Translations under genes and position numbers: made by a program
Shown: piece by piece, positions 44,690 to 53,202 of the stretch
Layout of the letters: every line of letters begins with the position of its first letter
Numbering within the stretch: the first letter of the stretch is position 1
The notes under the pieces: model-generated
Seen by the model: the letters and a program-made list of their open reading frames with translations, nothing else
Databases searched by the model: none
Told to the model about the DNA's origin: nothing
Assembly: GCF_000172155.1 (NCBI RefSeq)
Contig: NZ_ABIZ01000001.1
Coordinates: forward strand, 5,985,105-6,049,104
Source of the DNA: Verrucomicrobium spinosum DSM 4136 = JCM 18804
GTDB lineage: Bacteria; Verrucomicrobiota; Verrucomicrobiia; Verrucomicrobiales; Verrucomicrobiaceae
DNA: 64,000 nucleotides
Reading direction: 5' to 3'

Positions 44690-47257
44690 CTACTTCTCCG
44701 CTGCCGCCGTCTTCCCCGCTTCCACCACCCCATCCCTTGCCAGCACCATCCGAAAGCCAATTGTATCCCGCCGGGCATTGACCGGTGTGGCCATCCTGGC
44801 TGAAGACAGCAGCTCATCGGGATTCGAAGTGCGCCAGTTACCTCCTCGCACCGTGCCCATCGGGGGCACCCCCGCCTGCTTCGCCGCGGCGTTGTCGTAG
44901 TCAGTGTCCACCCACTCGCTGACGTTACCAGCCAGCCCGGTGAAACCCTTCTTGTTCATAGGCAGCGACGTCACCACGCCGAGCGCCGGATAGCGATCAT
45001 CATAGTTGGGAATCGTCGCCGTGAGGTTCATGCGACGCGCCCCGGCCTCGTCGGCAAAGTTGTCGATCCCACGCGGAGGCGGCCAGTCATAGCCCCAGGG
45101 ATAGACGCCGCGGATGCGGCTATTGCGCTCCGCGGGATCACGTCCGCGCTCGAGCGGCAGGCCCACTGCCCGGCTCCATTCTTCGTCCGTCGGGAGGCGA
45201 TAGCGGTCACGCTTTTCGATCAACCCCAGCTCACGTTCCTTCTGGGTGAGCCATTCGCAAAAGCTGCGTGCTTCAGCGCGGTCCACTGCCACAACGGGGA
45301 AGGCCGCCCCCTTCTGCTGCTCGGGGGTCGTGCCCGGCCGACGCGCATTGGTCGCTTTCACAAATTCGGTGTAGTCACGCCGCCGCGTTTCAAAGGCGGC
45401 CATCAAGATGTCTCCGAGGGGGATGAACTTCAGGCCCATCGAGTTCCGCCACTCCCGCCCATAGGTCACGTTGCGGCGAGCCTCCATGTCGGCATAGAGT
45501 TCGAGGAGCTCATTTTCACTGACGTTCCCCTCCAGCACAAAATCGGTCAGCCCCTCACCCTTGAGCTCGTACTCGACATCCCCCGTTCGCACGCGAGGCA
45601 GCTCCAACGGGGTAATACCCAGCAATTCGTCGCGTTGAAAAACCCTCACCCCGCTGGGATTGGTGCGCACCAGCACACTGCCATACCCCTGCCGCTCCAC
45701 GCGCAGGGAGAACGCCAGCCCCTCCCGCAGCTCGTCCCGGTTGTTGTCCACACCCGGCACGCCATCCAGATCTGGCGGAGTCCCCCCGCCTTCCGCATAC
45801 GGCAGGGGTTCGATCTCGTAATGATGTTCGTTGGCCAGAAATCCCTTGGAGCGGTCCGCATCCGCCAGCCAGTAGCGAAACGCCTCAATATCGCCGGGGG
45901 GCACCACCACGATGTAGATCGGATTCTTCTCTCCCCGCAGCAGATACGGCACCACCCGACCCTCAAAGGGGCGTCCTGTGGCCTTGAGGAAGGCATCGAA
46001 GGCCTTCATCTCCACCGGCCGCTCACTCGCATGCCCCGCCTGACGCGGCAAAAAGGCCATGCTCAGACTGTTCACCCACCGCTCACCCGGTTGCGGCAGC
46101 TTGGAAGGCTCGAGCTTCAACTCATAGGTGGTGGGCGCTTTCTTGTCCGCCCGATGCTCCACCTCTTGCAATCGGAAGCCCGCCAGTCGCAGTTGATAGA
46201 TCGCCGGCACGCCTTCGGATGGGTTCAGCGACAAAGGCGTGACCCCCAGCTTGAGCCCGTTCGAGTACACCTCCGCCCCCGACGGATCGGTGCGCAGATT
46301 CAGCAACGGCTCCGCCCGGCGCAAGGAGGCCTTCACAGGCTCCTGTCGTGCCACCCAAGCTCCCAGCCCCACCAACAGCAGGGCCAGCGCTGCCCCCGCC
46401 ATCATCAGTTGTTTGCGCCTCGCGCCGCGTTCGGGCACGCGCTGCCCCTGAAGCGCCAGCACCATATCCTGGGCAGAGGCATATCGTTCCGTCGCATGCT
46501 GAGCACAGGCCCGGCAGATCACCCGATGAAGGAGACGCCACTGCTCCATGCCCTCACCCGACTCCTCAGCGCTTGGCAGATCCGGAAAGTCCAGCCGGTC
46601 TTTCCCGGTGCTGGCTTCGTACAACACCATTCCCAGCGAGAAAATGTCCGATTGCGCTGTCCCCGGCCCTTCCGGTGCGACAAAGCCCTCCGTGCCGACA
46701 AAGCTGCGTTGCCCCAGCAACGCCACCAGCCCGATGTCTGCCAATCGGCAGACCCCATCGATGAAAATCAAGTTCGACGGCTTCACGTCGCGATGGATGA
46801 GCCCGTGCTCATGCATAAAGTGCAACGCATCCGCCACCGTCTCCCCCAGCTTCAGGCACTCCGCCGCCTTGAGCCGCTTCGTCTTGTGCATGCGGGCTGT
46901 CAGCGTGAGGGAGCGGTAAGTCTCAGGATTGATGTCCCTCCCCCGCTCCACGTCATCAGCCAGCTCCATGACATAGTAGTAGAAACCCTCCTGATCGTTT
47001 CGTCCGACCTGAAGGATCGGCACCAGCCCAGGGTGCCGTCGAGAGACAGGCTCATAGCGCTTGATCGCCTCGAACTCACGCTCGAAGGCTTCGGGATAAT
47101 CGTAGTCTGCCCGCCAGACCACCTTCACCGCCCGCAGTGCCCCGGTCACCCCACGGGCCAGCCACACCTCGCCATAGGCTCCGCGCCCGATCAGACGGAG
47201 GGTCTCATGGTCGTGGATGCGGGGGCGGCTGCGATCGCTGGAAGTAGTTGGGTTCAC
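44690..47257 (-). CDS. Membrane Ser/Thr protein kinase with PEGA and FGE-like domains
   Basis: An 855-residue fusion with a GTG start. Kinase domain about 15-270: glycine loop GRGAYGEV (24-31), Lys45, HRDVKPSN (155-162). The DFG motif is replaced by DIG (174-176), which keeps the Mg-binding Asp. One transmembrane helix (about 285-303) follows, then an outer part with two PEGA domains (LNLRTDPSGAEVYSNGLKLG and VLVRTNPSGVRVFQRDELLG). The C-terminal FGE-sulfatase-like domain runs from about 610 (YRLPTDEEWSRAVG, YPWGYDWPP, GLAGNVSEWV, GTVRGGNW, IGFRMVL). The catalytic cysteines of true FGE are missing, so this last domain is probably a binding module. Confidence 0.92.
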   Translation of the reverse strand: MNPTTSSDRSRPRIHDHETLRLIGRGAYGEVWLARGVTGALRAVKVVWRADYDYPEAFEREFEAIKRYEPVSRRHPGLVPILQVGRNDQEGFYYYVMELADDVERGRDINPETYRSLTLTARMHKTKRLKAAECLKLGETVADALHFMHEHGLIHRDVKPSNLIFIDGVCRLADIGLVALLGQRSFVGTEGFVAPEGPGTAQSDIFSLGMVLYEASTGKDRLDFPDLPSAEESGEGMEQWRLLHRVICRACAQHATERYASAQDMVLALQGQRVPERGARRKQLMMAGAALALLLVGLGAWVARQEPVKASLRRAEPLLNLRTDPSGAEVYSNGLKLGVTPLSLNPSEGVPAIYQLRLAGFRLQEVEHRADKKAPTTYELKLEPSKLPQPGERWVNSLSMAFLPRQAGHASERPVEMKAFDAFLKATGRPFEGRVVPYLLRGEKNPIYIVVVPPGDIEAFRYWLADADRSKGFLANEHHYEIEPLPYAEGGGTPPDLDGVPGVDNNRDELREGLAFSLRVERQGYGSVLVRTNPSGVRVFQRDELLGITPLELPRVRTGDVEYELKGEGLTDFVLEGNVSENELLELYADMEARRNVTYGREWRNSMGLKFIPLGDILMAAFETRRRDYTEFVKATNARRPGTTPEQQKGAAFPVVAVDRAEARSFCEWLTQKERELGLIEKRDRYRLPTDEEWSRAVGLPLERGRDPAERNSRIRGVYPWGYDWPPPRGIDNFADEAGARRMNLTATIPNYDDRYPALGVVTSLPMNKKGFTGLAGNVSEWVDTDYDNAAAKQAGVPPMGTVRGGNWRTSNPDELLSSARMATPVNARRDTIGFRMVLARDGVVEAGKTAAAEK

Positions 47258-47325
47258 AATTCCTTGGTCACATTACGCAGCCGCATGCGAGTTTGTTCAA
47301 CACCGGCCCACAGGGCAAGTTGCCC

Positions 47326-48078
47326 TCAGCCCGCAGGATCTTCAATCTCCAGGTAGGTGATGCCATTCACCTTGTTCTTGTCCGTGTCATATGACTGCAC
47401 CCGCATCTGTTTCAAGATATAGGCGTCCTTGTACTTCTGCCCTTTACGGACCAGAAACTCCTTTTGAAGTTTCCCCTGCTGGTCATAGGCCCGCATTTTC
47501 ATCATCGCGCCGCTCTCCTGATCCACCCAGATGCGCACCTGGCGGTAAGGTCCACGATTGTCAGGATTCACGACGTGGACCACCCAGCAGGTTTGAAAGC
47601 TCACCTTCTCCGCCCCGACCAACTCCGGCTTGGGCCAGTACAGGAAGCGCATGGAAAGGTCTTCGTAGTTCAGATGGGTGCCTTTCACCGTCTCTGAATA
47701 GAGCGAGACCGGCATCTCCACCTTGCCGGAGCTGTTGGTACGGGTCAGCTTGGTGCCATTCTCCTTGAGATCCAGATTGATGATCTCCTTAGATCCGCCC
47801 ATGAAAGAAAAGCGGATCACATTGTCAGACATGGTCAGATCAAAGGGAACTTCTTCACCCGTGTCGTTGTTGCGCAGCTTGCCTTTGAGATTCTTCAGGT
47901 CCTGGAGAGCCTGGCTCATGCGGACGAGGCGCAAGATGTCTTCACCCGCCTTGACCTTGTCGGCCCCGTCTGCGGCGGCAGGTTGCTGGGCACGGACGTT
48001 GCCCACAGGCAACATCACCCCCAGACTACAGGTCAGGATGGCAATTAACGGCGCGAGAAAGAAGATTCGGGGGGTCAT
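47326..48078 (-). CDS. Exported LolA-like outer membrane lipoprotein-sorting protein
   Basis: A 250-residue protein with a signal peptide (MTPRIFFLAPLIAILTCSLG...VRAQ). The mature part has the half-barrel pattern of lipoprotein-sorting (LolA/LolB-like) proteins: FDLTMSDNVIRFSFMGGSKEIINLDL, YSETVKGTHLNYEDLSMRFLYWP, CWVVHVV, VRIWVDQESGAMMKMRAYDQQGK and YILKQMRVQSYD. Such proteins bind acyl chains in the periplasm. The ATG at 48076-48078 is chosen for the signal peptide; an earlier start adds 15 residues. It lies 68 bp upstream of the kinase gene on the same strand and may be co-transcribed with it. Confidence 0.82.
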   Translation of the reverse strand: MTPRIFFLAPLIAILTCSLGVMLPVGNVRAQQPAAADGADKVKAGEDILRLVRMSQALQDLKNLKGKLRNNDTGEEVPFDLTMSDNVIRFSFMGGSKEIINLDLKENGTKLTRTNSSGKVEMPVSLYSETVKGTHLNYEDLSMRFLYWPKPELVGAEKVSFQTCWVVHVVNPDNRGPYRQVRIWVDQESGAMMKMRAYDQQGKLQKEFLVRKGQKYKDAYILKQMRVQSYDTDKNKVNGITYLEIEDPAG

Positions 48079-48168
48079 GGATACTTTTGTTGGAGGCGGC
48101 TTTTGACAGCCAGCCGTGAGCATTTACTCAAAGACAAAGGCCCTGCCAGAAAGTCTGCACGTGAACGC

Positions 48169-49215
48169 ATGAACCGCCAACGTTTTCTCCTGCCTGCCAT
48201 GGTCATCCTGACCCTGGCGCGGAGCCTGTTGCTGCCCATGTCCGGCCTCACGTCTCTGGAAGAGTATGTGCTGCGATGCGCCCATGAGCCTCTGGCGTGG
48301 CATGAGGGGCTCGGCCCACTGCTCCCATGGCTGGTGAAGATCAGCACCACCGCCTTTGGAGCGGGGTCCTTCGGCGTGCGGTTCTTCTCCCCCTTGATCA
48401 TCTTTGCCGCTGGCTGGCTGCTTTGGGAACTGGCTCGCGGCCTTTTCGACAACACCACGGCGTCTTGGGCCCTGCTCCTCTTCCAGGTAGTTCCCGCCGT
48501 CAACATCGCCGCCACCACCATGACCCCCACCACCCTGGGGCTGGCCGGGTCGGTGGGCGTGCTCGCAGCGCTCAGACTAGCCCTGCATCGCACCCACCCC
48601 TGGCACCTGTACTGGTGGATTCTGGGCTGCGGTCTGCTTGCCCTGTCGCTTGTGGACTGGCGCTTCGCCATGCTCGGCGTCGCGGGCTGCGCCAGCATGG
48701 CGCTCACCCAGCGGGGCCGCCGGGCCCTGACCAAGTGGCCGGTGCTCCCCGTTCTCAGCGGCTTTCTCGTGGTGGCGATCATATTGTTCTATCTGGGAAA
48801 CTCCCGGAATGGATGGGCCGGTCTCAACCCATTGCCCATGGCACCCGCTTTCGATGGAGTGGACATTGTGCTGCACCTGCTCGTAGCCTGCACCCCTCTT
48901 CTGCTCATCGCCTTCGGCTGGGTGCTCGTGCGCAGTGCCCAGAGGCGCAGCATGACCTACCACATGGCCTTTGTTTATGCCTTCATGTGGCCTTTGCTCA
49001 CTCTGGACATGCTCATCTGGCGCAGCCTCCCATGGCCTTGTAGCGGCAGCGGTGCCTGGCTCGCCCCCGCCTGCATGCTGCTGGCTTACCTGTCGCTCAC
49101 CTATGAGCCCGCCCCTCCCCGCCTGAAAGTGGGAATCCGCAGCTTCACCGTGCTGGCCGCAGCAGCCCAGTCTTGCTGGCTGGTGAAGGGCACCTGGCTC
49201 ATCCTCCCCTTTTGA
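48169..49215 (+). CDS. Membrane glycosyltransferase-like protein (GT39/ArnT-like)
   Basis: A 348-residue protein with around nine transmembrane segments. The first loop (LTSLEEYVLRCAHEPLAWHEGLGPLLPWLVK) resembles the acidic active-site loop of GT39/ArnT-like enzymes, which use a polyprenyl-phosphate sugar, and GAGSFGVRFFSPLIIFAAGWLLWEL is typical of their second and third helices. The protein is shorter than usual (most have 450-550 residues) and lacks the C-terminal soluble domain. The ATG at 48169 starts the first helix. A GT2 gene of the kind that makes polyprenyl-phosphate sugars lies downstream, beyond an insertion sequence. Confidence 0.8.
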   Translation: MNRQRFLLPAMVILTLARSLLLPMSGLTSLEEYVLRCAHEPLAWHEGLGPLLPWLVKISTTAFGAGSFGVRFFSPLIIFAAGWLLWELARGLFDNTTASWALLLFQVVPAVNIAATTMTPTTLGLAGSVGVLAALRLALHRTHPWHLYWWILGCGLLALSLVDWRFAMLGVAGCASMALTQRGRRALTKWPVLPVLSGFLVVAIILFYLGNSRNGWAGLNPLPMAPAFDGVDIVLHLLVACTPLLLIAFGWVLVRSAQRRSMTYHMAFVYAFMWPLLTLDMLIWRSLPWPCSGSGAWLAPACMLLAYLSLTYEPAPPRLKVGIRSFTVLAAAAQSCWLVKGTWLILPF

Positions 49216-49249
49216 TCAGAGCCGCATCCTCAGGTCACCTCACAAGCTT

Positions 49250-49258
49250 GTCATGTTC
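49250..49258. repeat. Left 9-bp target site duplication of the IS
   Basis: GTCATGTTC directly before the left end of the insertion sequence is repeated exactly after its right end (50496-50504). ISAs1-family elements typically duplicate 8-10 bp. The perfect copy points to a recent or undisturbed insertion. Confidence 0.92.
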
Positions 49259-50495
49259 CAGGGCTTACGCATGAACAGAGTGAGAAAACTTAACATCTCT
49301 TAACGATATGATTTTTCTACAGGGCACCGCTGTTTAAGCTGGGAGAGTGACCCACTCCCTTCCTCCTCAAGGCACTTTGGAAGCCCTCCGGGCCAAATTT
49401 GCCCAGATTCATGATCCCCGCCAGGCTGGCAAAGTACGTCATCGCATTGATGAGGTGCTCATCATCGCTTTCTGTTCGACTCTCTGCGATGGCGAAAGCT
49501 ATTTGGATATGGGGGATTTTGCCCAGAGCCAGCTGTCGTGGCTGCAAAGCTTTCTTCCTCTGAAGCATGGGGCTCCGTCCCACGACGTGTTTCGCAATGT
49601 GCTCATGGCCATACAACCGCAGGCCCTGCTTGAGGTGCTCACGGGCTGGTGTGGCGACCTTGAGGGCAGACATATTGCCATAGATGGCAAAGCTCTGCGC
49701 GGCACTCACAACGCTGAAACCGGCAGGCACTTGGTCCATTTACTACGGGCCTGGGTGGACGACTACCACCTCAGCGCCGGGCAGATCACCTGCCATGAGA
49801 AGAGCAACGAAATTGAGGCCATTCCCCGTCTGCTGGAAAGCCTGCAACTCAAAGGGGCCACCGTCACCATTGATGCCATGGGCACCCAAGCTCACATTGC
49901 CGAGCAAATCACCGGGGCAGGGGCCGATTATGTCCTGGCACTCAAGGCCAACCACCCAACGGCTCATGAGACTGTAAGAAAGCACTTCACGGAAGCCGAG
50001 CGCCTGGACCTCAGCCCCTCCCACCATCGCAAAAGCGTGACGCTGGAACTCTCCCACGGGCGCTGTGAAAGACGTGAGTACACCATCACTGAGGAACTTG
50101 ACTGGTACCACAAGAGCTGGAAATGGGCCGGACTGCAAAGCGTGGCACAGGTGCGCCGCCAGGTGCAGCGCAGCCACGATGGGCCGCCGTTGGAAGAGGT
50201 GCACTACTTCCTGTGCAGCTTCAAAGCCGATGTGGAACGCCTTGCCAAACTGGTGCGCGGACACTGGAGTGTTGAAAACCGCTGCCACTGGGTGCTGGAT
50301 GTGACCTTCAATGAGGACCACTGCCAGGTGAGGGACCGCAACGCGGCCCACAACCTCACCATCCTGCGCGAAATGGTCATCACCACCCTGCACCGGCACC
50401 CAGCAAAAGTCAGCCTGCGCAGGAAGCGCAAAATCGCCACCATGGACCCGGCCTTCAGGCTCCAAATGCTAGGCCTCCTTCATGCGTAAGCCCTG
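49259..50495 (+). mobile_element. Complete ISAs1-family insertion sequence (1237 bp)
   Basis: The ends are 16-bp perfect terminal inverted repeats, CAGGGCTTACGCATGA at 49259-49274 and its reverse complement at 50480-50495. Exact 9-bp direct repeats flank them. A single intact transposase fills the element, and its stop codon lies inside the right repeat. It sits between two glycosyltransferase genes on the same strand and could separate or re-drive what was one transcript. Confidence 0.95.
49347..50489 (+). CDS. ISAs1-family transposase
   Basis: A 380-residue DDE transposase. Family blocks: HDPRQAGKVRHRIDEVLIIAFCSTLCDGESYLDMGDFA at the N-terminus, IAIDGKALRGTHN (first Asp), VTIDAMGTQAHIAEQI (second Asp), YVLALKANHP, and GHWSVENRCHWVLDVTFNEDHCQ with the Glu. 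The frame is intact from a GTG at 49347, which follows GGGAGA closely, to a TAA at 50487. All catalytic residues are present, so it is probably active. Confidence 0.96.
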   Translation: MTHSLPPQGTLEALRAKFAQIHDPRQAGKVRHRIDEVLIIAFCSTLCDGESYLDMGDFAQSQLSWLQSFLPLKHGAPSHDVFRNVLMAIQPQALLEVLTGWCGDLEGRHIAIDGKALRGTHNAETGRHLVHLLRAWVDDYHLSAGQITCHEKSNEIEAIPRLLESLQLKGATVTIDAMGTQAHIAEQITGAGADYVLALKANHPTAHETVRKHFTEAERLDLSPSHHRKSVTLELSHGRCERREYTITEELDWYHKSWKWAGLQSVAQVRRQVQRSHDGPPLEEVHYFLCSFKADVERLAKLVRGHWSVENRCHWVLDVTFNEDHCQVRDRNAAHNLTILREMVITTLHRHPAKVSLRRKRKIATMDPAFRLQMLGLLHA

Positions 50496-50504
50496 GTCAT
50501 GTTC
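50496..50504. repeat. Right 9-bp target site duplication of the IS
   Basis: GTCATGTTC, identical to the copy at 49250-49258 on the other side of the element. Confidence 0.92.
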
Positions 50505-50562
50505 AGGGTGCAACGAACTTTTCGCTTGCCTCCGCCTTCCCGCACGGCAGGGATAGCCGCCC

Positions 50563-51270
50563 ATGCCAGACATCCAGCCGCAGATTTCCGTCGTCGTCCC
50601 CCTCTACAACGAGGAGGAGAACGTCGCCGAACTTCAGCGACAGCTCAGCCAGGCCCTGGCAGGCCATTCTTACGAACTTGTCTTTGTGGATGACGGGAGC
50701 ACCGACGCGACGTCCGCGCACGTGCAGAAGTCCGATCAGGTGCGCCTCATCTGTTTCCGCAAGAACTCAGGCCAGAGTGCCGCCATGTATGCCGGGATCA
50801 TGGCCGCGCGCGGGGAGGTGATCGTCCTCATTGACGGCGATCTCCAGAATGATCCCGCGGACATCCCCGCTCTGGTAGGCAAATTGCAAGAGGGTAGCTA
50901 CGATCTCGTCTGCGGCTACCGCGCCAAGCGGAAGGACACCGCCTTCAAGCGCCTCCAGAGCCGGATCGCCAATGCCGTGCGCAGCCGCTTCATCGGAGAT
51001 GGCGTGCGCGACACCGGATGCTCACTCAAAGCCATGCGTCGTGAGTGCCGCCGCGCCCTGCTGCCCTTCAACGGCATGCACCGCTTCATCCCCGCGCTCA
51101 TCCGGCACTCCGGTTACAAGATCACAGAAGTGCCCGTGAATCACCGCCCCCGCATTCATGGAGTGAGCAAGTACACCTTTGCCAACCGCGCCTGGCGCGC
51201 CACCAAGGACATGGTCGGCGTGAGCTGGCTTCTGAGCCGGATGGTAAAAATTGATGCCGAGGAGAGATAA
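50563..51270 (+). CDS. GT2 dolichyl-phosphate-mannose-synthase-like glycosyltransferase
   Basis: A 235-residue GT2 of the DPM1/GtrB group without the C-terminal transmembrane helices. It has SVVVPLYNEEENVAEL, FVDDGSTDATS, KNSGQSAAMYAGIMAARG, IDGDLQNDPADIP (metal-binding DxD-like) and the HGVSKYTFANRAWR block. These enzymes transfer a sugar from a nucleotide donor to undecaprenyl phosphate on the cytoplasmic face. It is on the same strand as the GT39-like gene, which would use such a lipid-linked sugar; the two are now separated by an IS. Confidence 0.9.
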   Translation: MPDIQPQISVVVPLYNEEENVAELQRQLSQALAGHSYELVFVDDGSTDATSAHVQKSDQVRLICFRKNSGQSAAMYAGIMAARGEVIVLIDGDLQNDPADIPALVGKLQEGSYDLVCGYRAKRKDTAFKRLQSRIANAVRSRFIGDGVRDTGCSLKAMRRECRRALLPFNGMHRFIPALIRHSGYKITEVPVNHRPRIHGVSKYTFANRAWRATKDMVGVSWLLSRMVKIDAEER

Positions 51271-51402
51271 CCTCCTCCATCACAGCGTTAGTGCCAGTGC
51301 CGATGCTCCCTGTGCCCACAGGAGTTGATTGACTGCATCGTTGGATTCGTTCTTGACTCAACTCCAGCAGTCAGCATTCTCGGCAATAGTTTGTTCCAAT
51401 CC

Positions 51403-52350
51403 ATGAGCCTACGTGAACAGCTGCGGGAGATCCTGCCGCAAATCCTTCCTTCAGATCCCGCGGAGGCCATCAAAGGCACCGAGTTGATCCGTCTTGTCCG
51501 GTTCCGCCTGGGGGATGAGTACAGCGACGCCACCCTGCGCTACCACTTCTCCATCCTCTCGTATGATCCGGCCTCCCCAATCGCGAAGGTGGACCAGGGG
51601 CAGGGGTATTACATGCGGCTCGGCAAAACAGAGTCGCGTTCCGGAGCACCTCATCTGGGCATGTTTAGTCAGATCGATGATGTGCAGGATCTACAGAGCA
51701 TGCGCTTTGCCCGATTCCGGGCCATTGTGGAAAGGCACTGCGTCAACGGAGCCCGCTACCCGTACCTCCTCACAGAGCCTCCGGGAAACAACTGGGAGCT
51801 GCCGGACGTGGTGGTGACGGACTGGGACTTTGAGACGGACAACGACGACACGCCTCGTCTGGATGAGACGATGCTCAGCCTCAAGCGGCACCTCGGGGTC
51901 ACCACCGTGCGCCTCTCCGCCGTGCAGTTGAAACTGGAGGCCACGCTGGCCACTTGCAACGCGGACTTCTTCCAGGCCATGAGCGCCACCCGCTGGGCCA
52001 ACCACGGTGAGATCTGGATCGCAGACAAGGTGAGCGATGAAGCCCTCGTGGAAAGTTTGCGCGTCCTCGGCCACCAGTATGGCGTGGGCGTGACCAGCTT
52101 CGGGCTCGATCTCACCCTCCTGGACGAGCTGCCCGGCCCCGATGAGATCCGGCGTATGACGGCATCAGAGTTTGAGTCGCTCCAGACCCTGCTCAAGTTT
52201 CAGCGGCTCTCCGTGGGCACCTCCCGTCCGCACCTGGACTGGCTGCACCTCGCCGCCCTGAAGAAAAAGCACGAAAGCCTCGCCGGCATGCTGGCCTGGC
52301 TCAACAGCTGCCTGGAGAACCGCAAACCGGTCTGGCCGGGGCGGGAGTAA
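51403..52350 (+). CDS. Hypothetical protein, winged-helix N-terminus and nuclease-like C-terminus
   Basis: A 315-residue soluble protein I do not recognise. The first 75 residues (MSLREQLREILPQ ... GTELIRLVRFRLGDEYSDATLRYHFSILS) look like a winged helix with a recognition helix and a following hairpin (GQGYYMR). The second half has a DVVVTDWDFE strand, then VRLSAVQLKLEA, CNADFFQAMSATRWANHGEIWIAD and LGHQYGVGVTSFGL. This order (acidic residue, [E/Q]xK-type strand, helix with WANHG) resembles PD-(D/E)XK nuclease-like folds used to sense or cut DNA, but the match is loose. It stands alone between opposite-strand genes. Confidence 0.55.
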   Translation: MSLREQLREILPQILPSDPAEAIKGTELIRLVRFRLGDEYSDATLRYHFSILSYDPASPIAKVDQGQGYYMRLGKTESRSGAPHLGMFSQIDDVQDLQSMRFARFRAIVERHCVNGARYPYLLTEPPGNNWELPDVVVTDWDFETDNDDTPRLDETMLSLKRHLGVTTVRLSAVQLKLEATLATCNADFFQAMSATRWANHGEIWIADKVSDEALVESLRVLGHQYGVGVTSFGLDLTLLDELPGPDEIRRMTASEFESLQTLLKFQRLSVGTSRPHLDWLHLAALKKKHESLAGMLAWLNSCLENRKPVWPGRE

Positions 52351-52377
52351 GTTCCACGAACTCCCCACCCCTGCCCC

Positions 52378-53166
52378 CTACCGGGCCGCCTTCCGAATGT
52401 CACCGGCCATCGCCTCCAACTCTGACAGGGTCGTTTTCGCCGTCACCGTGACTTTCGTATAGGGCACATCCTTCCAGACCTCCGGCAGACGAAACGGCTC
52501 CGGCGGATTCCCTGAAGTCAGCGCAATGATCTGGGTGAACTTCAGGTCGCTGATCGTCACATGATTCGCTGCCTGCCAGCATCCGTTCGCATCATCGCGG
52601 GTGGACAGTCCATTGGGCGCGGCCAGAAACACGATCGTGCGAGGCTGGGGATCCCCTGCGAAGCTGTGAGCAATGCCGAGGAGGGCGGCCGGTGGGGCCG
52701 CTTCATCAGGAGCATTGGCTTCGGTGGTGTCCAGCGGTGCCAGTACCAGCACCGCCTCATCCGCTTTGGTCTTGCCCATCAGCGGCACCATGATGTTTTC
52801 CAGCGCCTGGCCACCCGCCGTGAATTCCTGCCTGACGACCGCGTGCCCCATGTTGTCCGGTCCCATGGTGGACTCCATAAAGGCAGCCGCCGCCTCCAGA
52901 TTTTCGACGTGACGCAGGGAACGCTCTCCCAGATCCCGGCCCAGGATGCGCTGGTATCGCTCAAAGTCTGGCGTGTTCAGATCCCGTCGCAGAATGGCCG
53001 CAAACTGCGAGGGCTGGATATCGGGCTTGTTCTTCTTGTTGAAGTAAAAGACGAAAGACAAGGCCCCCATCAACACGAGCCCCCAGGGCAATCCGCTGAC
53101 AAAAAGACGCACCAGACGTCCCGAAGGGGTGATCTGGGAAACTGAATCTGATTCTTCCTGGTTCAT
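52378..53166 (-). CDS. Membrane-anchored protein, possibly a degenerate M28-type peptidase fold
   Basis: A 262-residue protein with a short cytosolic tail and one transmembrane helix (about 20-42). The outer part resembles the core of M28-type aminopeptidases: NIMVPLMG, then AVLVLAPLDTTEANAPDEAAPPAALLGIAHSFA and RTIVFLAAPNG. In active enzymes the corresponding positions read AHYD and a D-x-A-S-G stretch with zinc ligands; here these are replaced by APLD and DEAAP. I infer a non-catalytic relative, not a proven one. It starts 37 bp downstream of lpxB on the same strand. Confidence 0.5.
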   Translation of the reverse strand: MNQEESDSVSQITPSGRLVRLFVSGLPWGLVLMGALSFVFYFNKKNKPDIQPSQFAAILRRDLNTPDFERYQRILGRDLGERSLRHVENLEAAAAFMESTMGPDNMGHAVVRQEFTAGGQALENIMVPLMGKTKADEAVLVLAPLDTTEANAPDEAAPPAALLGIAHSFAGDPQPRTIVFLAAPNGLSTRDDANGCWQAANHVTISDLKFTQIIALTSGNPPEPFRLPEVWKDVPYTKVTVTAKTTLSELEAMAGDIRKAAR

Positions 53167-53202
53167 GAATTCGCGGAGGCTCGCTGAAGAGGCACTTTGA
53201 TC

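Noticed and set aside
44023-44900. Pro-rich open frames across the tandem repeats
   Set aside because: Unit lengths of 129-133 bp break the frame between copies, and the frames exist only because the repeat lacks stops; composition is not protein-like.
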